A stretch of 12,379 bases of DNA from JBHEPS01 sp046261635. Its GTDB lineage: Bacteria > Acidobacteriota > Thermoanaerobaculia > Gp7-AA8. The position numbers were made by a program, and so were the translations under genes. The notes beneath the pieces are model-generated. The model saw only the letters and a list, made by a program, of their open reading frames with translations, was not told the origin of the DNA and ran no database searches. How positions within the stretch are numbered: position 1 is the first letter of the stretch; the number at the start of each line of letters is the position of its first letter. The DNA lies in the NCBI GenBank assembly GCA_046261635.1, contig JBHEOL010000178.1:1-12379 (forward strand), written 5' to 3'. Below, piece by piece: positions 6,499-12,379 of this stretch.

Positions 6499-6532
6499 GC
6501 GGGGCGGATTCGAGGGAGGGGCGCGCCGCTCC

Positions 6533-6934
6533 TCAAACCCGTAATTCCTCATTCGCGTCATCGGGATTCTGGGTTTCCGCGTCATCGGCTCCGGCGGGGA
6601 CGCGAGCCTTCGGGGCGTACAGGTGTTTCGCCTCGTCGACGATCGAGTGCTTCCACAGCGGGACCCGGACGATATAGCCGGCGCGCGCAATCATGTGGGC
6701 CGCGACGGGAGACATGAGAAAGAAAAAGAAGATGACCAGGATCGACTTGGTCACGACCGCCCCATCGCGGAAGTAAAGCATCAGTGCGATGAGCATGCAG
6801 CCGATGCCGAGGGTGCCTGCCTTGGCCGATGCGGACATCCGCATGAAGAGATCGGGCATCCGGACGATTCCGACGGCCGCGAGCAGGAGAAACGTGCATC
6901 CGATGAGCATCATCGTTCCGACGGCGATCTGCAT
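6533..6934 (-). CDS. mnhG: Na+/H+ antiporter subunit MnhG (MrpG)
   Basis: Small membrane subunit of the Mrp antiporter, which exchanges sodium for protons. The first ~85 residues match the family: an N-terminal helix, then GIVRMPDLFMRM-SASAKAGTLG, a diagnostic MrpG stretch, and two further hydrophobic helices, one with an FFFFL run before the conserved MSPVAAHMIARA segment. The 133 residues include a polar, acidic tail of about 30 residues that is longer than I expect for MrpG. An AAGGAG site lies 9 bases before the ATG. Stop of mnhF and start of mnhG share one base (TGATG). No terminator is visible between this gene and the downstream tRNA. Confidence 0.95.
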   Translation of the reverse strand: MQIAVGTMMLIGCTFLLLAAVGIVRMPDLFMRMSASAKAGTLGIGCMLIALMLYFRDGAVVTKSILVIFFFFLMSPVAAHMIARAGYIVRVPLWKHSIVDEAKHLYAPKARVPAGADDAETQNPDDANEELRV

Positions 6935-7194
6935 CAGAGGACTCTCCTTTCGAGGTAGCGCGCGAACGCGATCGTCCCGACGAAACCGACGAGGGCAACG
7001 ACGATCCCTGCATCGAGAAAGACGATGAGGTTGGTCTCGATGTCGAGCACGATGATCATGGCCACCGAGATCACGGCGATCAGATCGAGGGCGACGACAC
7101 GGTCCGGGAGGCTGGGCCCTCGAACGAGCCGGATGAGCGCCAGCAGAAGCGAAGTTCCCAGCATCGCGAAACAGATCGTGGTGACGGTGATCAT
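6934..7194 (-). CDS. mnhF: Na+/H+ antiporter subunit MnhF (MrpF)
   Basis: Small subunit of 86 residues with three predicted membrane helices. The MrpF signature is clear: RLVRGPSLPDRVVALD after the first helix, then the second helix and DIETNLIVFLDAGIVVALVGFVGT. The start is the ATG at 7194, which overlaps the mnhE stop as ATGA; the same frame is open further upstream but that is only shadow of mnhE. A GGAG site lies 8 bases upstream. MrpF is needed for assembly or function of the complex and was reported to aid efflux of cholate in Bacillus. Confidence 0.95.
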   Translation of the reverse strand: MITVTTICFAMLGTSLLLALIRLVRGPSLPDRVVALDLIAVISVAMIIVLDIETNLIVFLDAGIVVALVGFVGTIAFARYLERRVL

Positions 7195-7673
7195 CGCAGC
7201 AGCTCCAGGATCCGTTTCTCGAGCCCGCTCTTGATCTCGCGCCGCAGGTCGTCCGGCCGGCCGATGTACATCGAGTGAATGTACATGGTCCGCCGATCCG
7301 CAGCGACGTCGAGAGTGAGCGTCCCGGGAGTCAGGCTGATCATGTTTCCGAGCAGCGTAATCTCGAGGTCGGTTTCCACGTCGAGCGGAATCGCGACCAC
7401 ACCCGGCTTCATGTAGTGGCGCGGGGTGATGATGTCGAAAGCGACGCGGAAGTTGGCGGCGAGCAGGTCTTTCAGAAAATATCCGACCAGGGTCACGAGC
7501 GCGATCGTCTTGCGGAGGTAAACCCCGGCCCCGATCGCACGCCCTGTGAGGGCGAGGGCGAGATAGCCGAGGAGAAACCCCTGCGCCAGCCGGCCGGCCG
7601 TCAGATCGCCGGCTGCGAATGCCCACGCGAGCGCGAGGGTGAGATTCAGAAGCAGGATCGGGAGCGCCTTCAT
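7191..7673 (-). CDS. mnhE: Na+/H+ antiporter subunit MnhE (MrpE)
   Basis: 160-residue membrane subunit. Two N-terminal hydrophobic segments (about residues 4-20 and 30-46) and a third near 56-72 precede a cytoplasmic domain with the family pattern: NMISLTPGTLTLDV, then MYIHSMYI and a basic C-terminal helix. Length is normal for MrpE. It overlaps mnhD by 4 bases upstream and mnhF by 4 bases downstream, so the genes are probably co-translated. MrpE is thought to stabilise the complex rather than move ions. Confidence 0.95.
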   Translation of the reverse strand: MKALPILLLNLTLALAWAFAAGDLTAGRLAQGFLLGYLALALTGRAIGAGVYLRKTIALVTLVGYFLKDLLAANFRVAFDIITPRHYMKPGVVAIPLDVETDLEITLLGNMISLTPGTLTLDVAADRRTMYIHSMYIGRPDDLRREIKSGLEKRILELLR

Positions 7674-9151
7674 CGCAGGACCGCCTCGATATACACAGTA
7701 CGTCCCAGCAGCTGGTCGGCCGCTCTTTCGGCAATGCGGAACAGGGGCCCCGCGCCGGCTCCAATCAACAGAGTGAGCAGGGCGAGCGCCGTGATCGGTC
7801 CCATCAGCAGCCTGATGCTACGAGCCGGCGGAGTGACAGCCCTCTCGTCCGGGTCGGGCTTCCAGAAGGCCTCGTTCCAGATCTTGATCATGGAGAAGAG
7901 GGTGAGGAGCCCCGCGACGAGCGCGATCACGACCATCGCCCACTGCTCGCTCTCGATGCCGGCCTTCACCAGCGCCAGTTTCGCGAAGAACCCGGAAAGC
8001 GGCGGGATTCCGGCCAGTGACATCGCAGGAATCATGAACAGGAGGGCCAGAATCGGGCTGGCGGAGTAGAGGCCTCCAACCCTCTTGAGGTCATAGCTTC
8101 CCTGAAGCCGGTGCGCCACGCCGGTGATGAGGAAGAGATTCGCTTTCACGATGATGTGATGAATGACGTAGAAGACCGCCCCCGCGATCGCGAGGCGCGT
8201 GAACAGGCCGAGGCCCATGATCATGTAGCCGATCTGGCTCACGATGTGGAACGAGAGGATCCTCCTCATGTCCTGCTGAACGATGGCTCCGAATACTCCG
8301 ACGAGCATCGTCGCGCCCGCCGACCAGAGGATGAGCTGGTGCGTGAAGCCGACGTCGTTGATGAACAGCAGTGTGAAGACGCGGATCAGCGCGTAGACCC
8401 CCACCTTGGTCAGCAGGCCGGCGAAAAGGGCCGAGACGGCCACCGGGGGCGTGTGGTAGGCGGCGGGCAGCCAGAAGTGGAGGGGAAAGATGGCGGCCTT
8501 GATGCCGAAGGCAACCAGGTAGAGCATCGCGATCGCCGTCGATAGACCGGGCTGGACTTCCGGGAGCCGCTCCGAGAGCAGGGCCATGTTGAGCGTGCCG
8601 GTCGCGCCGTACGTCAGCCCGGCCGCCGTCAGGAAGATCGCCGATGAGATCAGGTTGAGCGTGACGTACTTGACCGCGGCTTCAATCTGCGCCCGCTCTC
8701 CCCCGAGAGCGAGGAGAACGAAAGAAGAGATGAGCATTACCTCGAACCAGACGTACAAGTTGAAGATATCGCCGGTCAGGAAAGCGCCGCAGACGCCCAT
8801 CAGCAGAAAGGTCACCAGGGGGTAGTAACCGAAGGCTTCACGCCTGCGGTCGGCGATGACGAGCGAGTAGACGACGATCGCCGCTCCGATGATGCCCGTC
8901 ACCAGAACCATCGCCGCGCTGAATATGTCTGCCACGAGGATGATCCCGAAAGGCGAGGGCCATCCGCCGATGCGGCTCACCACGATTCCGCGTTCGAGGA
9001 CCGCGGACATCAGGGCGATCGAGGCGGCCAGCAGGGCGATCGAGGTCAACAGACCGATGGCGCGCTGGATTGATCGGCTTCGCCACGCCGCCAGTCCGAG
9101 CGCGCCCCCGAGCATCGGGATCAGAATGGGAAGAGCGATGAGAAGATTCAT
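7670..9151 (-). CDS. mnhD: Na+/H+ antiporter subunit MnhD (MrpD), NuoN/NuoM-like
   Basis: 493-residue polytopic protein of the proton-conducting family shared with complex I (NuoL/M/N). It carries about 14 hydrophobic helices. Residues expected for ion movement are visible: Glu137 in VWFEVMLISSF, Lys218 in GIKAAIFPLHFWLP with His225, and Lys249 in LLTKVGVYALIRVF. The LHFWLP tryptophan is encoded by TGG here, a useful comparison with mnhA. The C-terminal part has the GIPPLSGFFAK motif typical of antiporter-like subunits. A GAGGAG site lies 9 bases before the ATG. It overlaps mnhC and mnhE by 4 bases each. Confidence 0.97.
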   Translation of the reverse strand: MNLLIALPILIPMLGGALGLAAWRSRSIQRAIGLLTSIALLAASIALMSAVLERGIVVSRIGGWPSPFGIILVADIFSAAMVLVTGIIGAAIVVYSLVIADRRREAFGYYPLVTFLLMGVCGAFLTGDIFNLYVWFEVMLISSFVLLALGGERAQIEAAVKYVTLNLISSAIFLTAAGLTYGATGTLNMALLSERLPEVQPGLSTAIAMLYLVAFGIKAAIFPLHFWLPAAYHTPPVAVSALFAGLLTKVGVYALIRVFTLLFINDVGFTHQLILWSAGATMLVGVFGAIVQQDMRRILSFHIVSQIGYMIMGLGLFTRLAIAGAVFYVIHHIIVKANLFLITGVAHRLQGSYDLKRVGGLYSASPILALLFMIPAMSLAGIPPLSGFFAKLALVKAGIESEQWAMVVIALVAGLLTLFSMIKIWNEAFWKPDPDERAVTPPARSIRLLMGPITALALLTLLIGAGAGPLFRIAERAADQLLGRTVYIEAVLR

Positions 9152-9504
9152 CCCTCGGTGCTCCTCATCCTGTCGAGATCTTCCGTTTGCAGCATCCGGT
9201 AAGCCCGCTTCACGAGAACCAGCGCGAAGGCGATGACACCGAACCCGATCACGATCGCCGTGAGGATCAGCGCCTGCGGAAGCGGGTCGGCATAAAGGCC
9301 CGGCGGCATATCCATCCCGGTTGGGATGATCGGCGGCGCGGCCCGGGTCGGTCCGCCCACCGGGCCTGCGACGAAGATCATCAGGTTCGCGCCATGGGAT
9401 AGAAGCGCGAGTCCGATGATCAGCTTGACGATGCTGCGGCGCAGCATCATGTAGACCCCTGCGGCGTAGAGGCAGCCGATCACGATGGCGAGCAGCAGGA
9501 TCAC
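9148..9504 (-). CDS. mnhC: Na+/H+ antiporter subunit MnhC (MrpC), NuoK-like
   Basis: 118-residue subunit related to NuoK, with three membrane helices. Characteristic segments are GVYMMLRRSIVKLIIGLALLSHGANL and, near the C-terminus, DPLPQALILTAIVIGFG. The start is GTG at 9504, supported by a strong GGAGG (9514-9518) 9 bases upstream and a 1-base gap to the mnhB stop. The Pro-rich loop between helices 2 and 3 (about residues 47-72) is normal for MrpC. It overlaps mnhD by 4 bases. Confidence 0.96.
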   Translation of the reverse strand: MILLLAIVIGCLYAAGVYMMLRRSIVKLIIGLALLSHGANLMIFVAGPVGGPTRAAPPIIPTGMDMPPGLYADPLPQALILTAIVIGFGVIAFALVLVKRAYRMLQTEDLDRMRSTEG

Positions 9505-9505
9505 T

Positions 9506-9916
9506 TCACTCTTCCTCCGCGAGACTCTGCAGAATCAGAATCGTGATCCCTGAGACGACCAGGAAGACTCCGACGTCGAACAGGAGGGGCGTGCCGTAAT
9601 GCGGGGTTTCCCCCTCGGGGAAGGCGATCCATACGCCGGTCAGCATGGCATCCCCCTGGAACAACCCGACCACCGCAGCCACGACGGCGACGAGCAGCCC
9701 GCCGGAGATGAGCATCCGCGGGTCGAAAGGAAGGGCCTCGCTCGACCTCTCTTTGCCCGACGAGATCATGAAGAGCGCGAAGGCGGTCGAAGCCAGCAGT
9801 CCTCCGGCGAATCCTCCACCGGGCTCGTGATGGCCGCGCAGAAGAAGAAAGATGGAGAAGAGAACGAGCAGGGGCGTCAGGAAGCGCGCGACCGTCTCGA
9901 GAATGATCGATCTCAT
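9506..9916 (-). CDS. mnhB: Na+/H+ antiporter subunit MnhB (MrpB)
   Basis: 136-residue membrane subunit with four hydrophobic helices. Diagnostic is LLRGHHEPGGGFAGGLLA after the first helix, the best-known MrpB signature, followed by a polar loop, a central helix pair and a final helix ending near GITILILQSLAEEE. MrpB is separate from MrpA here, as in the classical seven-gene operons. A purine-rich GGAGGGGGAG lies 5 bases before the ATG. It overlaps the mnhA stop by 4 bases (ATGA). Confidence 0.96.
   Translation of the reverse strand: MRSIILETVARFLTPLLVLFSIFLLLRGHHEPGGGFAGGLLASTAFALFMISSGKERSSEALPFDPRMLISGGLLVAVVAAVVGLFQGDAMLTGVWIAFPEGETPHYGTPLLFDVGVFLVVSGITILILQSLAEEE
9514..9518 (-). promoter_or_regulatory. 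Shine-Dalgarno supporting the GTG start of mnhC
   Basis: GGAGG on the minus strand lies inside the end of mnhB, 9 bases before GTG. There is no in-frame ATG nearby that would give a better N-terminus. Confidence 0.7.
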
Positions 9917-11514
9917 CGAGTCTCCCCCTCCGGCCGCAGTTTCAGCAATGCGTAGACCCCGATCGCCGCGACGGCGAGAACGGTGATCTCTCCCGCTGTG
10001 TCGAGTGCGCGGAAGTCGACGAGGATGACGTTGACGATGTTCCTTCCGTAGGCGGCCGTGTAGGAGTTCTCCGCGAAGAAGCGGGCGGCGTCGCGCTGGA
10101 CATGCTCGTTCGAGGCGACTAGGACGAAAAGCGTCATCAGCAGGCCGAGCGAGATCGAGACCGCCGTGTCACCGATCCGCGCCCGCCGGGTCGAGATCCT
10201 CGAGAACCGTGGCAGGTGGTAGAGAACGAGGACGAAGAGGATGACCATCAGCGTCTCGACGAGAAACTGGGTCATCGCCAGGTCCGCGCCGCTGAAAATG
10301 ATGTAGAGGAGCGCGATGCCGTAGCCGACGCAACCGAGGCTCACGATCGCTCCGAGGCGAGACTTCGAGAGGATCGTCGCAAGCGTGGCGAGGACGATCA
10401 GCGCCGAGACGGCCGCCTCATGCAGGTGAATCGTCCCCCAGGCGCGTATTCCCGGTGTCAGCCCGCTTCGCACCAGCGCCGCACCCGAGAGCAGGATGAC
10501 CGTTACGAGGATGATCGTCACGTAGGACCGGATGTAGCCGCTCTGGAGCACGACCGTGATCCTTTCCGACCAGCGCAGAAGTCCGGCCAGCGACTGGCCG
10601 TACCAACGGTCGGGTCCCCACGTCGTGATCCGGTCCACGCGCGCGCTCGCCCTCCAGCTCCCTCGCGACCAGTAGATCGCCAGCCCCAGAAGGACCGACG
10701 TCACCGACAGCACGAGAGGGGTCCCGACACCGTGCCAGAGGTGGAGGTCGAGCTCGCTCGGAGCGCGCGTGATCGCCGAGACCGCCGGGTCGACCAGAAC
10801 CGAGGCCCATCCCGGGACGAGGGCGAACGTCACACTCAGGATGGCGAGAAACAGAGGTGCAGTGACCAGTCCTGGCGTCTCGCGAATCGGCTCGGACGGT
10901 TGCCCGGCAGGACTCGGACGCCAGAATAGCCGCCAGCCCAGCAGAATCGCCACCGCCGTGAGGGCCGCGCTGGAAACGACGACCGCAGGAACCAGCAGCC
11001 CGACCCACTCGGCCGCCACCACCGATTCGAGCAGCATCTCCTTCGCGATGAAGGCGAGAACGGGCCCGAACCCGGCGAGACCGAGGGCGAGGATCGCGGC
11101 CGAGGCGGTCGCGAGCGGCATTCCATGACGCAGCCCCCCCAGCTCACCGACCTCGCGGCTTCCGGCGTCGTGTTCGATCGTTCCGGCGAGGAGGAAAAAC
11201 GCCGCCTTGTAGACCGCATGCGCCAGGAGCAGCAGCATTGCTGCCGCGGCCGCCTCCGGCATATCGAGACCGAGCAGCAGGACGAGCATGCCCAGCGCGG
11301 AAACGGTCGTGTAGGCCAGGATCCGCTTCAGGTCCGTGGCATGGAGGGAGAGGAGGCTCCCCACCAGCATGGTCAGTGCGCCCGCGGGGACGAGCACGAG
11401 CATCCACTCCTCGGTTCCCCCGAGAATCGGAGCCAGTCGGGCCAGAAGGTAGACGCCGGCCTTCACCATGGTGGCGGAATGGAGATACGCGCTGACCGGG
11501 GTCGGGGCTGCCAT
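9913..11514 (-). CDS. mnhA: MnhA C-terminal part, after an in-frame stop
   Basis: This 533-residue ORF is the rest of MnhA in the same frame as the upstream fragment. It starts inside the conserved motif (LPAAMAAPTPVSAYLHSATMVKAG), with His226 and Lys232 if numbered from the upstream start. After the NuoL-like helices come a DUF4040/MbhD-like region (about residues 350-430 of this ORF, with IIFSGADLAMTQFLVETL) and an MbhE-like end (VNVILVDFRALDTAGE-ITVLAV). The order and length match a normal MrpA C-terminus. The ATG at 11514 lies 12 bases after the stop and has no Shine-Dalgarno, so translation would need reinitiation or readthrough. It overlaps mnhB by 4 bases. Confidence 0.85.
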   Translation of the reverse strand: MAAPTPVSAYLHSATMVKAGVYLLARLAPILGGTEEWMLVLVPAGALTMLVGSLLSLHATDLKRILAYTTVSALGMLVLLLGLDMPEAAAAAMLLLLAHAVYKAAFFLLAGTIEHDAGSREVGELGGLRHGMPLATASAAILALGLAGFGPVLAFIAKEMLLESVVAAEWVGLLVPAVVVSSAALTAVAILLGWRLFWRPSPAGQPSEPIRETPGLVTAPLFLAILSVTFALVPGWASVLVDPAVSAITRAPSELDLHLWHGVGTPLVLSVTSVLLGLAIYWSRGSWRASARVDRITTWGPDRWYGQSLAGLLRWSERITVVLQSGYIRSYVTIILVTVILLSGAALVRSGLTPGIRAWGTIHLHEAAVSALIVLATLATILSKSRLGAIVSLGCVGYGIALLYIIFSGADLAMTQFLVETLMVILFVLVLYHLPRFSRISTRRARIGDTAVSISLGLLMTLFVLVASNEHVQRDAARFFAENSYTAAYGRNIVNVILVDFRALDTAGEITVLAVAAIGVYALLKLRPEGETR

Positions 11515-11526
11515 CGCGGCCGGCAG

Positions 11527-11529
11527 TCA
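11527..11529 (-). other. mnhA: Nonsense codon in mnhA: TGA where TGG (Trp) is expected
   Basis: The minus strand reads VPFHF, TGA, then LPAAMAAPTPV in one unbroken frame. The family motif is FHFWLP or similar, and mnhD encodes the matching Trp with TGG. A single G-to-A change explains it. Reassigned or recoded TGA is unlikely because most genes here end in TGA. Confidence 0.9.
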
Positions 11530-12156
11530 GAAGTGGAACGGTACCTGGGCGGATTTGGTGAAACATCCGACGGCGATCGTGAGCAGGATCGCGGTATAGA
11601 GGGGGTGGTCGCCCAGCGCGCCCATCTCGGAGATTTCGAAGGTTCCCGCCGCCATGCCCATCATCACGAGGCCGGCGAGCATCACCAGCCCCCCGCCCGA
11701 GGTGACCAGTAACGCCTTGAGCGCGGCCTCGCGCGCCTCGAGCCGCTCGTTGTCGAAGCCAATCAGCAGGAACGAGCTGATGCTGGTCAACTCCCAGAAG
11801 ACGAAGAGCAGGATCGCGTTGTCGGCGGTCGTCACCCCGATCATCGATCCCATGAAAAGGAGCAGGAAGGCCTGAAAGCGGGGGAGGCGGGGGTCGCCGG
11901 CGAGATAGACGTTGGCGAACGCGGTGATGAGGACGCCAATGCCCGAGATCAGAAGGGTGAAAAGAAGTCCGAGCCCGTCGAGTCTGAAGGTGAGGGAGAC
12001 GCCGAGGGAAGCCGCCCAGTCGGCTCGGAAAACGATCGCACTCCCTCCGACGATCGCCGGGATTCGAGCGGCGAAGAGAAGGAAGACCGCGAGGGGGACG
12101 GCCGGCGCGAGCCGCGCACGCCAGGGATTCGCTCCTCCGGTTCCGTGGCCGGCCAT
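11527..12156 (-). CDS. mnhA: MnhA N-terminal part, cut at residue 209 by TGA
   Basis: First 209 residues of MrpA/MnhA, the largest antiporter subunit, related to NuoL. Recognisable parts are the TFRLDGLGLLFTLLISGIG segment (from about 56), Glu122 in FWELTSISSFLLIGF, and Lys201 in TKSAQVPFHF, where the ORF stops. The ATG at 12156 is supported by GGAGG 9 bases upstream. Compared with what I recall of Bacillus MrpA, the DGLGLLF motif comes about 17 residues early, so the usual first helix is missing; the open frame upstream (to 12291) holds a weakly hydrophobic stretch but no start codon. This is the first gene of the operon. Confidence 0.85.
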   Translation of the reverse strand: MAGHGTGGANPWRARLAPAVPLAVFLLFAARIPAIVGGSAIVFRADWAASLGVSLTFRLDGLGLLFTLLISGIGVLITAFANVYLAGDPRLPRFQAFLLLFMGSMIGVTTADNAILLFVFWELTSISSFLLIGFDNERLEAREAALKALLVTSGGGLVMLAGLVMMGMAAGTFEISEMGALGDHPLYTAILLTIAVGCFTKSAQVPFHF

Positions 12157-12165
12157 TTCAGCAGG

Positions 12166-12170
12166 CCTCC
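12166..12170 (-). promoter_or_regulatory. Shine-Dalgarno of mnhA
   Basis: GGAGG on the minus strand, 9 bases before the ATG at 12156. It is the main support for this start, since the frame remains open upstream to 12291 without another start codon. Confidence 0.7.
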
Positions 12171-12379
12171 GCCGGCCCTGAATGGCCGACAGGACGGCAG
12201 CGGCCGCGCCGCTCCAGAGAGCGCCCGGTGGCCGGTGCGAGATTCGGGATCGGGTCGGGCATCGTTCGTGGCCTGCGTCCGCTTCGGAGTTTCACTCGGT
12301 GGCGGAGTGCCGGAGCCTCGGCTCAGGGGCCGAAGCTCAGTGGAGTGCATCCGATCGCGGCGCCGCGGGAGAATATCAG
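12171..12379. other. Region upstream of the mnh operon, with a hairpin
   Basis: No gene is recognised. A hairpin at 12313-12338 pairs GAGC-C-TCGGC with GCCGA-A-GCTC around a 6-base loop (9 pairs, one mismatch). It has no T-tract. A 12-base palindrome (CGCGGCGCCGCG) lies at 12356-12367. I could not place a convincing promoter for the operon; it may lie beyond the window. Confidence 0.4.

Noticed and set aside
6934..7764. 276-residue reading that would fuse an extra domain to mnhF
   Set aside because: The upstream part is Arg/Pro-rich shadow of mnhE and mnhD; the true mnhF starts at 7194 with an ATGA overlap.
11527..11529. TGA recoded as Trp or selenocysteine
   Set aside because: Most genes here end in TGA and use TGG for Trp; I see no sign of a selenocysteine insertion element, and the family position is Trp.
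11949..12350. 133-residue minus-strand ORF at the window end
   Set aside because: Out of frame with mnhA, Ser/Pro/Arg-rich and without hydrophobic helices; overlaps the clear mnhA frame.

Overview
The window is GC-rich bacterial chromosome with densely packed genes. Protein style (the L32 sequence, the yceD-rpmF-plsX-fabD-fabG order, Mrp proteins rich in Ala/Leu/Arg) suggests a soil or sediment lineage such as Acidobacteriota. That placement is an impression from memory; no 16S or marker gene here settles it. The standard code is in use: TGA ends most genes and TGG encodes Trp.

Left part, + strand (74-5310). An unrecognised membrane-anchored protein is followed by a 296-base gap holding a perfect 35-base inverted repeat built from 7-base units. 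Then comes a housekeeping run: YceD/DUF177, ribosomal protein L32 (rpmF), PlsX, FabD and FabG. It links ribosome supply with the start of fatty-acid and phospholipid synthesis. FabD loads malonyl groups onto ACP, FabG performs the first reduction of elongation, and PlsX turns acyl-ACP into acyl-phosphate for membrane lipid. fabH and acpP/fabF, often neighbours in this cluster, are absent here.

Middle (5311-6532). A second 7-base-phased inverted repeat fills the gap between fabG and a convergent minus-strand gene for a PilZ-like protein. Beyond it lies a minus-strand tRNA-Thr(CGU) with a clear sigma70 promoter and an intrinsic terminator.

Right part, - strand (12156 down to 6533). A complete, tightly overlapping mnhABCDEFG (mrp) operon encodes a multisubunit Na+/H+ antiporter related to complex I. 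The striking anomaly is in mnhA: the Trp codon of the conserved FHFWLP motif is an in-frame TGA. This splits the gene into 209- and 533-residue ORFs in one frame, while the other six genes are intact. The N-terminus of mnhA also seems to lack its first membrane helix.

I found no CRISPR array, phage, transposase or defence genes. The least expected signals are the mnhA stop, the paired heptad-repeat hairpins and a possible leaderless fabD promoter.
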